Shown here: positions 1 to 6,428 of the stretch, one piece after another
How the letters are laid out: each line of letters opens with the position of its first letter
Numbering within the stretch: position 1 is the stretch's first letter
Origin: JAJPJX01 sp964568355
Lineage (GTDB): Bacteria > Acidobacteriota > Terriglobia > Bryobacterales > Bryobacteraceae
Reading direction: 5' to 3'
Assembly (NCBI GenBank): GCA_964568355.1
Contig: CAZMRK010000687.1
Location: 1-7,980, forward strand
DNA length: 7,980 nt
Notes under the pieces: model-generated
Database searches by the model: none
Told to the model about the DNA's origin: nothing
What the model saw: only the letters and a program-made list of their open reading frames with translations
Made by a program: the position numbers and the translations under genes

Positions 1-1140
1 GGCGGAGGCCAGCAGCAGCGCCAGGGCCGGATAGCACGGCATCGAATAGTATTCCTGGGTGGTGGAAAAGGTGAAGAACGCCAGAATGAAGCCGGTCCAG
101 CACAGGGCCATCAGGCGGGTGCGCGAGGCGCGGTCCGCGCCGCGGAAGCGCAGCCTGGCGACGGCCGGAAAATAGACGCTCCACGGAAACAGCCAAAGCA
201 GGTGAAACAGCCAGAACCAGAGCCGCGGCACGGTGTTGTAGTCGCGGGGATAGCGGCGGTTCAGGAAGCGCAGGATGTGCTCGTTGAAGAAGTAAAACCA
301 GAAGAAGCCGCGGTAGGATCCACGCTCGCTGTGCAGCGTGAAATCGAGATAGGGCGGATTCTGGAGCGTAGCCAGAATGTGCCAGGGCGCCGCGATCACG
401 AGCAGCAGCAGGATGCCGGAAAATGGCCGCAGGCGCTGCCACGTATGGCGCACGAGCAGTTGTTTGGTCACCGCCAGGTAGACCAGAGCCGCGCCGACAG
501 GAAACACAGCGGCGATCAGTCCCTTGAGCAGCAGGCCCACGGCCATGCTGGCCCAGAAGATCATGGCCCACAGGCGCGGACGCGGCTCCTGTTCTTCGAG
601 CGCGCGCAGCAGGGACCAGATCGCCAGGGTGATCATGAGAGTGAGGATCACATCCGGGATCAGGAAGCGGGTGAACAGGAAGACGCCGACGCTGGTGGCG
701 ATGGCCAGGCCGGCGTACATGCCCACGCGGCGGCTGAACGCCCAGGCTCCGAAGCGCGCCGTCACCCAGGCCAGCAGCACGGTGGAAAGGGCCAGAGGCA
801 GCCGCGCGGCCCAGTCGTGCACACCGAAGATCCGGTAGGACACGGCGATCATCCAATATTTCAGCGGGGCCTTTTCGAGATAACGGATACCATCCAGGTG
901 TGCGGTAACCCAGTTTCCCGAATCCAGCATATTGCGGGCGATCTGGGCCTGGACGGCGTCCACGTCGTCCATCAGGGAAGGCGGGCTGAAGAGACAGCCG
1001 AAGAAAATTGCGATTGCGGCCAGGAGAACGATTACCTGGTAGCGAACGCCGGAATCGCCAGCGCCGGATTCGAATCCTCGAGCCTGGGAACCTCGACCCT
1101 CCATCTCCTCATCCAGAGGAAAAGCGTTAGAAGACCCCAT
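1..1140 (-). CDS. ArnT/PMT-like membrane glycosyltransferase (GT-C), 3' end beyond window
   Basis: This frame is open from ATG 1140 to the window edge (380 codons, no stop), so the C-terminus is missing; family members usually have about 500-600 residues. GT-C enzymes move a sugar from a polyprenyl-phosphate donor to lipid A, protein or glycan on the periplasmic face. After a hydrophilic N-terminus come a first membrane helix (about 34-52) and an outer loop with the acidic pair D58-D59 in SLMDDVDA, the position of the catalytic acidic residue in ArnT/PMT proteins. Further hallmarks are YLEKAPLKYW (87-96), KGLIA (206-210), NEHILRF (286-292), LFPWS (317-321) and QEYYSMPCYPALALL (362-376). Several hydrophobic helices follow the first loop. 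The start is uncertain: ATG 1140 lacks a clear ribosome site; ATG 1104 has GAGGAG directly against it, too close to be a normal one. Either start lies inside the end of asnB, implying co-transcription and translational coupling. Acceptor and donor cannot be told from sequence. Confidence 0.9.
   Translation of the reverse strand, partial: MGSSNAFPLDEEMEGRGSQARGFESGAGDSGVRYQVIVLLAAIAIFFGCLFSPPSLMDDVDAVQAQIARNMLDSGNWVTAHLDGIRYLEKAPLKYWMIAVSYRIFGVHDWAARLPLALSTVLLAWVTARFGAWAFSRRVGMYAGLAIATSVGVFLFTRFLIPDVILTLMITLAIWSLLRALEEQEPRPRLWAMIFWASMAVGLLLKGLIAAVFPVGAALVYLAVTKQLLVRHTWQRLRPFSGILLLLVIAAPWHILATLQNPPYLDFTLHSERGSYRGFFWFYFFNEHILRFLNRRYPRDYNTVPRLWFWLFHLLWLFPWSVYFPAVARLRFRGADRASRTRLMALCWTGFILAFFTFSTTQEYYSMPCYPALALLLASA
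1032..1140 (-). other. Dual-coding overlap of asnB 3' end and glycosyltransferase 5' end
   Basis: The last codons of asnB (through TAA at 1034-1032) and the first codons of the glycosyltransferase are read from the same strand in different frames. The overlap is 109 bp if translation starts at ATG 1140 and 73 bp if it starts at ATG 1104. No other ATG, GTG or TTG is available before the first membrane helix, so some long overlap is unavoidable. The glycosyltransferase residues encoded here are hydrophilic, rich in Gly, Ser and Glu, and precede the first helix. Confidence 0.8.
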
Positions 1141-2957
1141 AAGTGATAACCGACATTCACACGCCTTTCCAGGTGATCCCGGATGAGTGATTGGACGGCG
1201 GAGGCATCAAAGATGCCGGTCGCCTCCACGGCTTCCACGGTGAGCGTATCCATCAGCAGGTTCCGCAGGATTCCCCGGAACCAGTCGTGCGCCGGAATAT
1301 CGAACCCCGTCTTCTTCCGGTCCAGAATGGAGTTCGGAAGCTTCCCCCGCATCAGCTCCTTCAGGAGATATTTCTGTTTCCAGCCGCGAATTTTGAGGTG
1401 TTCGGGCAGGGAAGCCGCAAACTCCACAATCCGGTGATCCAGGAACGGCGGGCGGACCTCTAATGAATGAGCCATGCTCATCCGGTCCACTTTGTACAGG
1501 ATATCATCCGGCAGGTAGTAGTAATGGTCCATGCGCAGGTAGCGATTGAGCCGGCCGATGCGGTGGCGGGAGGCAGGCAACCGGTCCACCAGGGCGCGCA
1601 TGTTGTGGCCGTCGGTGACGAGACAAAGCTGCTTCTTCTGTTGCGGGGAAAACGTACCATTCCAGAAGAAGTGGGCCTCGTCCGGGGGCAGGGAAGAGCC
1701 GGCCAGCGCCCGTTTGCACTTATATTCCAGGCTGATCTTGTCGTCCGATACCGGCCAGTAGCGTTCGCAGGCGTCCAGCATAAGGCCGCGCACCACGCCG
1801 GGCACGAGCCGCAACGGGCGCACAAGACGGTTGGCCATGTAGGTCGCATAACCGCCGAACAGTTCGTCTGCGCCTTCGCCGGACAGCGCTACGGTGACGT
1901 GCTGGCGGCTCATGCGGGAGAGATACCAGACCGGCAGGGCCCCGGCATCCGCGCTGGGTTCGTCGGAATAGTAAGCGAAGTCTTCGATGGCGGTTTCCAG
2001 TTCCTGGTCCGGGTTCAGGTCGAATTCGTGATGATCGGTGCCATACCGCTGCGCGATTTCGCGGAAGTAGGGGCTCTCATCGAAGCTCCGGCCGGAAAAG
2101 GAGACGGAGAAGGTTTTCAGGCGCGCGCCGCCTTCCGCCGCGTAGTGCAGCACAGTGGAGGAATCGACGCCGCCGCTGGCCCAAATGCCCAGCGGAACGT
2201 CGGAGAGCATGTGCTCACGCACGGAATCGCGCAGCAGCGTCTCGAGCTCCACCTTGGCTGATTCGAGAGTCCATCGGGAGTCCGGGCGGAAGGCCAGTTC
2301 CCACCATGGCTCGGTGCGGATCTTGCCGCCGCGCCATTCGAGCAGATACCCGGGCGGCAGCTTTTCGATACCTTCAATCAGGGTGTAGGGGCAGGGAACG
2401 TAGTTGAGCGAGAGGTAATATTGCAGCGCTTTCAGATCGAGCGTGCGCGGCACTTCCGGGTGTTCCAGGATGGCCTTCAGCTCTGAACCGAAATAAAGAT
2501 CTGCGCCGCGCCGGTAGAGGTAGAGGGGCTTGATGCCCATGCGATCGCGCGCCAGAATCAGGCGCCGTTCGCGCTTGGACCATAGCGCCACAGCGAACAT
2601 CCCCCGCAGGCGGGAGAAACAGGCTGTGTCCCATTCCTGAAAAGCGTGCAAAACTATCTCGGTGTCGCAGCGAGAGTGGAAGCGATGGCCAAGCCGTTCC
2701 AGTTCCCCGCGCAGCGAGGCATGGTTATAAATTTCGCCATTGAAGACGATGACCACGTCACCGTCCGGGCTGGTGATGGGCTGGTCTCCGCCGGCCAGAT
2801 CGATGATCTTGAGCCGTACGGCGCACAGCGCTATCTCGCCTGACACATACACCCCTTGCTGGTCAGGCCCGCGATGAAATAGCGACGCGGTCACCCGCTG
2901 AGCTACACGTTCGCTATCCGCACGGTTCGTGTGAGTAAAACCGGCTATCCCGCACAT
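1032..2957 (-). CDS. asnB: Asparagine synthetase B-type glutamine amidotransferase
   Basis: Complete 641-residue protein of normal length for the glutamine-hydrolysing asparagine synthase family. The N-terminal class II glutaminase domain (about 1-210) starts MCGIAGF, where Cys2 becomes the N-terminal nucleophile after Met removal; HRGPD (28-32), R48, NGEIYN (73-78) and CDTE (97-100) complete the glutamine site. The synthetase domain (about 230-610) carries the ATP-pyrophosphatase loop SGGVDSS (261-267) and SGEGADELFGGY (359-370); YKVDRMSMAHSLEVRPPFLDH and KKTGFDIP follow. The family adenylates aspartate, or another carboxylate, and transfers glutamine-derived ammonia. The start at 2957 is set by the required MCGI terminus; the frame stays open upstream to 3305, but that extension has no family sequence and runs into the divergent gene. 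It has a good sigma-70-like promoter and is the first gene of the pair with the glycosyltransferase at 1-1140. True asparagine synthesis or amidation of a glycan precursor are both possible; many paralogues sit in polysaccharide loci. Confidence 0.93.
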   Translation of the reverse strand: MCGIAGFTHTNRADSERVAQRVTASLFHRGPDQQGVYVSGEIALCAVRLKIIDLAGGDQPITSPDGDVVIVFNGEIYNHASLRGELERLGHRFHSRCDTEIVLHAFQEWDTACFSRLRGMFAVALWSKRERRLILARDRMGIKPLYLYRRGADLYFGSELKAILEHPEVPRTLDLKALQYYLSLNYVPCPYTLIEGIEKLPPGYLLEWRGGKIRTEPWWELAFRPDSRWTLESAKVELETLLRDSVREHMLSDVPLGIWASGGVDSSTVLHYAAEGGARLKTFSVSFSGRSFDESPYFREIAQRYGTDHHEFDLNPDQELETAIEDFAYYSDEPSADAGALPVWYLSRMSRQHVTVALSGEGADELFGGYATYMANRLVRPLRLVPGVVRGLMLDACERYWPVSDDKISLEYKCKRALAGSSLPPDEAHFFWNGTFSPQQKKQLCLVTDGHNMRALVDRLPASRHRIGRLNRYLRMDHYYYLPDDILYKVDRMSMAHSLEVRPPFLDHRIVEFAASLPEHLKIRGWKQKYLLKELMRGKLPNSILDRKKTGFDIPAHDWFRGILRNLLMDTLTVEAVEATGIFDASAVQSLIRDHLERRVNVGYHLWGLLTLFLWMRRWRVEVPRLEDSNPALAIPAFATR

Positions 2958-2968
2958 TCGACAATCTT

Positions 2969-2990
2969 TCCCCGTTCCCCGAAGAGGGGA
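2969..2990 (-). promoter_or_regulatory. Small hairpin in the asnB leader with two alternative partners
   Basis: On the minus strand the leader reads TCCCC (2980-2976 complement context 2990-2986), a five-base loop, then GGGGA (2980-2976), giving a 5-bp GC-rich stem. A second GGGGA follows at 2973-2969, 11 bases before the asnB ATG, and is the only purine-rich candidate ribosome site. The same TCCCC could pair with either copy, so one fold would hide the site and the other would leave it open. The stem is short and the functional reading is speculative. Confidence 0.25.
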
Positions 2991-3000
2991 CCTATCACCC

Positions 3001-3030
3001 TTGACTCCAACGTTTTGTGATGAATATACC
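3001..3030 (+). promoter_or_regulatory. Candidate sigma-70-like promoter of the DedA-rhodanese gene
   Basis: On the plus strand TTGACT (3001-3006, 5 of 6) is followed after 18 bases by TATACC (3025-3030, 4 of 6). The leader to ATG 3168 would be about 130 bases, which is long. Its -10 box lies on top of the -10 box of the divergent asnB promoter, so the two would compete for polymerase. Weaker than the asnB promoter call. Confidence 0.3.
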
Positions 3031-3051
3031 ATCCGGCTGCGGAATAGGCAA
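3023..3051 (-). promoter_or_regulatory. Sigma-70-like promoter of asnB
   Basis: Read on the minus strand, TTGCCT (3051-3046) and TATATT (3028-3023) are separated by exactly 17 bases: 4 of 6 and 5 of 6 matches to the -35 and -10 consensus. Transcription would start near 3016 and leave a leader of about 59 bases before the asnB ATG at 2957. It stands out because the surroundings are GC-rich. Confidence 0.55.
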
Positions 3052-3070
3052 AGAAATTGTAAAGAATTGT
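3050..3070. repeat. 10/11-bp tandem repeat upstream of the asnB -35 box
   Basis: AAAGAAATTGT (3050-3060) is followed directly by AAAGAATTGT (3061-3070), two copies differing by one base of length. The period is one helical turn, and the pair lies at about -34 to -54 of the predicted asnB start, the place of an UP element or an activator site. It is the most AT-rich part of the spacer. Confidence 0.5.
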
Positions 3071-3155
3071 TGCGGAGGCTTGCAAAACCGCCCATTTGGT
3101 GGTCTTTGATCGAAGAGAGGGAGTTCCAGCTTCGCGACAGCTTCCAGCCGCATCT

Positions 3156-3162
3156 AAGGGAG
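3156..3162 (+). promoter_or_regulatory. Ribosome binding site fixing the DedA-rhodanese start
   Basis: AAGGGAG ends five bases before ATG 3168. It is a good Shine-Dalgarno match at normal spacing and decides for this start over an in-frame ATG at 3096, whose extra 24 residues are hydrophilic and not DedA-like. Confidence 0.75.
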
Positions 3163-3167
3163 TACTC

Positions 3168-4151
3168 ATGCACCAGATTCTTGCCTTCGTCCTTCGCCAC
3201 GGGCACGCCGTATTGTTTTCGGTCGTGCTGGCGGAGCAGGTGGGGCTGCCGATCCCGTCGGTGCCGATTCTGCTCGCGGCAGGCGCCCTGATCGGACTGG
3301 GGCATTTCTCCCTCGCGGCGGCTCTATTCTGGATCTGGCTGGCTTCGCTGATCGGCGATACGCTGTGGTACTACCTGGGCCGCTTGCGGGGACGGTCGAT
3401 CCTGCGCCTGCTTTGCCGTATCTCGCTGGAGCCGGATTCCTGCGTCCGCCGAACCGAGGACATCATTGTCCGCCACGATGCCGGCGCCGTCCTGTTTTCC
3501 AAATTCGTTCCCGGGCTGAGCACCGTGGCTCCGCCGATGGCGGGGATGGTGCGCATGGCTGTCTGGAAGTTTCTTGCCGCCGATACGGCCGGCACCCTGC
3601 TGTGGGGCGGAGCCTATCTCCTGGCCGGCTATATTTTTCGGACCGAGCTCGAACGGGTAGCCGCGGCGGCCTGGAACATGGGGCACTGGCTGGGATTGCT
3701 GGTGGCCGGACTGCTCGGCGCGTACCTCGGCTGGAAATACTTCCAGCGCCGCAAGGTGCTGCGGAGCCTGGCGATTGCCCGCATCACGCCGGACGAGTTG
3801 CGGGAGAAACTGGCCGCCGGCGAGTCCCTGACCATCGTGGATCTGCGCCGCCTGGGTGCCGACCTGTCGGCGGAGTTCCGTCTTCCGGGCGCCATTCACA
3901 TGCTGCCGTCCGAAGTGGAGGTGCGCCACCGGGAGATCCCGCGGGACCAGGAAGTGGTGCTCTATTGCAGTTGTCCCAACGAGGTTTCCAGCGCGCGTGT
4001 GGCCCTGATGTTGCGTCAGCGCGGCATTCTGAACGTGCGCCCGCTCATCGGCGGCTTTGAAGCCTGGCAAAAGCTGGGCTATCCGCTGGAGCCTATGCTC
4101 ATCCCCGACGCAGAGCCAGAAATCCTGCCACAGCCAGACCCAGCGCAGTAA
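3168..4151 (+). CDS. DedA/SNARE-associated membrane protein fused to a rhodanese domain
   Basis: This 327-residue protein has two modules. Residues 1 to about 195 are a DedA-family membrane domain: AEQVGLPIPSVPILLAAGAL (22-41) and FSKFVPGLSTVAPPMAGM (110-127) are the paired conserved segments, GDTLWYYLGRLRG (63-75) follows the second helix, and helices at about 138-158 and 172-191 end it. Residues about 206-308 form a rhodanese fold: VDLR (224-227), GAIHMLP (241-247), a catalytic-position Cys267 in YCSCPNEVSSAR (266-277), and GGFEAWQKLGYPLE (295-308). DedA proteins have been implicated in flipping undecaprenyl phosphate back across the inner membrane and in envelope and proton-motive-force homeostasis; rhodaneses handle persulfide sulfur or act as binding modules. 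The acidic, proline-rich tail after 308 is encoded opposite the end of the YfhO-family gene. The start is supported by a strong ribosome site. The substrate of the rhodanese part is unknown. Confidence 0.93.
   Translation: MHQILAFVLRHGHAVLFSVVLAEQVGLPIPSVPILLAAGALIGLGHFSLAAALFWIWLASLIGDTLWYYLGRLRGRSILRLLCRISLEPDSCVRRTEDIIVRHDAGAVLFSKFVPGLSTVAPPMAGMVRMAVWKFLAADTAGTLLWGGAYLLAGYIFRTELERVAAAAWNMGHWLGLLVAGLLGAYLGWKYFQRRKVLRSLAIARITPDELREKLAAGESLTIVDLRRLGADLSAEFRLPGAIHMLPSEVEVRHREIPRDQEVVLYCSCPNEVSSARVALMLRQRGILNVRPLIGGFEAWQKLGYPLEPMLIPDAEPEILPQPDPAQ
4099..4151. other. Tail-to-tail overlap of two convergent genes
   Basis: The plus-strand DedA-rhodanese gene stops at 4151 and the minus-strand YfhO-family gene stops at 4099 (TGA at 4101-4099), so their last 53 bp are shared on opposite strands. 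One strand encodes the Pro/Glu-rich tail after the rhodanese fold, the other encodes most of the terminal membrane helix. No hairpin plus T-run terminator is visible here for either gene. Confidence 0.9.
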
Positions 4152-6333
4152 AGCAGGCACCCCAATAGACGCTGGACGGGCGGTAGCGCATCTCGATGCG
4201 ATGGCGGCCCGGGCCGGCAACGATGCCGCGCAGGCAGCTATAGGCCGGCAGGATGGGCGCCGGCTGTCCATCCACGGTGGCCCGCCAGCCGGCATCAAAG
4301 GTGTCACCGAGAATCACCATGCCGCGGCAGCCCAGCTCCGCCTCGATGGCGACGCGGTTCGATTCATAGCCGGTGAGGCGGACCCGGTCGGGCAGGGCAC
4401 AGGTCTCCAGCCGGGGAGGGGCGCCTTCGATAAAAGCCTGTTGCCGCAACTCGGCCAGCGGGCGATCCAGTTGCGGGCCGATTTCAGACGGCTTGGTCAG
4501 GCCAACGACCTTGTGCACGGTCCAGACTCGCGGGAACGCCTCGGGATTGGCAAAGACTTTGACGCCGCTTTGACTGGAGAAGACTTCCACTTGTCCCGCC
4601 CGGCTCGGATTGCGGCTGAGCAGGTACTTGTTGCCATACAACATACGCATATGATGGCCGCCTTGCACCGGTACGATATTGCGGGTGAGTGAGGCCAGGT
4701 AGGTGTCGAAGGCGTTCATTCCCTGCCAATCTCCCCAATTGTAGGGGATGCTGTTCGAGTCGACCTCCGCCCGGAACGGGCCCGGATCGCGCTGGAGAAA
4801 CGCCAGAATGTCGGCGTGCTGGCCCAGTTGCGCCATCAGATAGCCTTCCTGCTCCTTGTGGTGCCAGCCGAAAGTGCTGTTGCCTATACCGGCTTCGAAC
4901 AGTACGAGGAGGATGAGGAGGATCCTGGCGGTGGAAGCGGCCAGTTGACCGGTTCTCCAGGAGTGCAACAGCAAAGCCAACAGTAGTGCCAGGAAGACGG
5001 AAAACATCAACAGGTCTCGCTCACCATGCCCGGCGCCAGCCAGATTTCCCTGGGTCGCCAGAGCAGCGGCCAGGCTGGCCAGGGAACCGATGGCCGCAAA
5101 CGCCAGAAGCCAGCGCACGATGCGTTGCTTCCAGAGGTCCTCTATCTGCGAAAAGGCATCAATTCCATAAGCACTTAGAATGATAAATCCAAAGTGAAAG
5201 ATGAAGATTGCCATGGCCGAGTTGCGTGCTTTCTCGACCATGGGAACCAGTGAGTACAGCAGGCCGTGCAGCAGGGAAAATCGTGCCAAGGCGAACAGCA
5301 ATCCTCCCAGCGCCACGGCAGCCAGCAGGCGTGCCATGGGCTCGCGCCAATAGTAGACCAGCCCGAGCGTAGCCAACGTGACCACCACCAGCCCCAGAAA
5401 AGGACTGCTTTGTAGCGAGAAGCCGGGAATCAGGATCCCGAGAATCGAGAAGGGGTGCATTCCGAACTCGTTTTGCACCAGGTAAGGAACGGGATCATTC
5501 CACCCCACTGGATGTGGTCCGCCGACCCATCGCAGCGCCGACTTCCCATAGGTATAGGCCGGAAAGGTCTGCAGTGCGCCGGTCAGGACGCACAAAAGAA
5601 GGAACAAGACGGCGGGCCGCAGCCATTGGGGGTTCCAGCGGCCCTTGCGAAAGAAGAGCGAGAGCCAGACGCCGCCGCAGGCCAGAGCCACGAAGATCGG
5701 GATCTGGTGATGGCCGCTCAACATCGAGAATCCCAACAGGGCACCGGAGATCCCCGCATTGCGCATGGGCCGCTCGCCGCGCGCCGTACGCAGCAGAAAC
5801 AGGAAGATCAGCGGAGCCCAAACGGCGCCGTTCAGCATCTGCGGCCAATCCGTGAATCCCATCCATCCGGCTAGGGAAAAAGCGACGCCAGCCAGCAGGG
5901 AAGCCGGCTGGTTCCGCTGGAGGTCGCGGCAGAGGCGGTAGGCGAACAGCGCCGCCATGTAATGGATAAGGAGGAAATAAGCGATCAGGAAGACAGGACG
6001 GATGCGGCCGTGACGCAAAGGGGTGAGGAATAGCAACCAGTTGAGGGGATAGGCCGAACCGGGCTGAGCTTGCCCGATCAGGGGCTGCCCACCCCACTCC
6101 TGTGGATCCCAGAGGGGAAACCGGCCCTCGTGCCATTCCCGCGCCTGGAACTGATACCAGGGAAGTACCTGATAGACCAGATCCGGGCTGTCCATCCAGA
6201 AGTACTGGCGGGTGAGCGTGATCTTCCAATAGAACCCTACCACAGCCAGCAGCAGGACGACGGGCGCGGTCCAAGCACGCCATCCGGGCGCTGCTTGTTT
6301 CCAAGCACCGTGGTGGTTTTCGGCCACTTCCAT
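4099..6333 (-). CDS. YfhO-family large polytopic membrane protein (GT-C-like)
   Basis: This 744-residue protein resembles the YfhO family, predicted membrane glycosyltransferases; B. subtilis YfhO is linked to lipoteichoic acid glycosylation. A short hydrophilic N-terminus and first helix (about 22-41) lead to a long outer segment (42-100) with DSPDLVYQVLPWY (48-60), FPLWDPQEWGGQPLIGQAQP (72-91) and AYPLNWLL (94-101), the most conserved part, whose Asp and Glu residues are candidate catalytic or donor-binding residues. About a dozen helices follow to residue 486. A soluble outer domain (about 515-715) contains GDTFDAGWRATVDGQPA (676-692), and a last helix (722-741) ends in LRRG. The start at 6333 is chosen because upstream codons are not family-like and would overlap the divergent gene at 6429; there is no ribosome site before it. 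Donor and acceptor are unknown. It is monocistronic here, convergent with the DedA-rhodanese gene. Confidence 0.88.
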   Translation of the reverse strand: MEVAENHHGAWKQAAPGWRAWTAPVVLLLAVVGFYWKITLTRQYFWMDSPDLVYQVLPWYQFQAREWHEGRFPLWDPQEWGGQPLIGQAQPGSAYPLNWLLFLTPLRHGRIRPVFLIAYFLLIHYMAALFAYRLCRDLQRNQPASLLAGVAFSLAGWMGFTDWPQMLNGAVWAPLIFLFLLRTARGERPMRNAGISGALLGFSMLSGHHQIPIFVALACGGVWLSLFFRKGRWNPQWLRPAVLFLLLCVLTGALQTFPAYTYGKSALRWVGGPHPVGWNDPVPYLVQNEFGMHPFSILGILIPGFSLQSSPFLGLVVVTLATLGLVYYWREPMARLLAAVALGGLLFALARFSLLHGLLYSLVPMVEKARNSAMAIFIFHFGFIILSAYGIDAFSQIEDLWKQRIVRWLLAFAAIGSLASLAAALATQGNLAGAGHGERDLLMFSVFLALLLALLLHSWRTGQLAASTARILLILLVLFEAGIGNSTFGWHHKEQEGYLMAQLGQHADILAFLQRDPGPFRAEVDSNSIPYNWGDWQGMNAFDTYLASLTRNIVPVQGGHHMRMLYGNKYLLSRNPSRAGQVEVFSSQSGVKVFANPEAFPRVWTVHKVVGLTKPSEIGPQLDRPLAELRQQAFIEGAPPRLETCALPDRVRLTGYESNRVAIEAELGCRGMVILGDTFDAGWRATVDGQPAPILPAYSCLRGIVAGPGRHRIEMRYRPSSVYWGACFTALGLAVAGFLALRRG

Positions 6334-6342
6334 GGAAAGGTC

Positions 6343-6348
6343 ATGATA
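6343..6348 (-). promoter_or_regulatory. Possible -10 box of the YfhO-family gene (leaderless start)
   Basis: TATCAT on the minus strand (6348-6343, 5 of 6 matches) lies nine bases before ATG 6333, so transcription would begin about three bases before the start codon. No convincing -35 box is found 16-18 bases upstream and no Shine-Dalgarno sequence is present. A leaderless mRNA would explain both absences, but a single hexamer match is weak evidence. Confidence 0.22.
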
Positions 6349-6381
6349 GCCCAAGTCCTTACAGAATGGGAGGTTGGTGAC

Positions 6382-6397
6382 TGGCCCACGAATTGCA
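6382..6397 (+). promoter_or_regulatory. Sigma-54-type (-24/-12) promoter of the FecR-domain gene
   Basis: TGGCCCACGAATTGCA follows the sigma-54 consensus TGGCACG-N4-TTGCW with only two mismatches. The invariant GG (6383-6384) and GC (6395-6396) are present with the required 10 bases between them. Transcription would start near 6408, giving a leader of about 20 bases that contains the ribosome site at 6419-6423 and leads to ATG 6429. The position is what a real promoter should have. Sigma-54 promoters need an AAA+ activator; its upstream binding site would lie within the 5' end of the divergent YfhO-family gene, and I did not identify one. Confidence 0.5.
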
Positions 6398-6418
6398 CTT
6401 GGCAGTGGTGCAGGTCCC

Positions 6419-6423
6419 GGAGG
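6419..6423 (+). promoter_or_regulatory. Ribosome binding site fixing the FecR-domain protein start
   Basis: GGAGG sits five bases before ATG 6429, a near-perfect Shine-Dalgarno at ideal spacing. It selects this start, which also gives a proper export signal at the N-terminus. A nearby ATG at 6424 is in another frame. Confidence 0.8.
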
Positions 6424-6428
6424 ATGCC

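Noticed and set aside
202..1146. A long plus-strand open frame (314 codons) opposite the glycosyltransferase
   Set aside because: Its translation is rich in Gln, His, Glu and Arg without a recognisable fold, as expected opposite GC-rich codons, while the minus strand gives a clear GT-C protein.
1467..2261. A 264-codon plus-strand open frame opposite asnB
   Set aside because: It lies entirely antisense to highly conserved AsnB motifs, has no ribosome site of note and no recognisable domain.
3124..3148. TTCCAGC direct repeat (3124-3130 and 3142-3148) before the DedA gene
   Set aside because: Seven bases, two copies, not phased with a promoter; chance is sufficient.
2958..3305. N-terminal extension of the asnB frame by 116 codons
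   Set aside because: AsnB needs Cys2 at the N-terminus of the mature protein, and the extension overlaps the divergent DedA gene and its promoter.
3324..4307. A 327-codon minus-strand open frame opposite the DedA-rhodanese gene
   Set aside because: Low-complexity Gln/Arg/Gly/His composition, antisense to two well-recognised domains.
6306..6315. CACC-GT-GGTG inverted repeat as an activator site for the sigma-54-type promoter
   Set aside because: Only 4-bp arms, inside coding sequence of the YfhO-family gene, and easily expected by chance.
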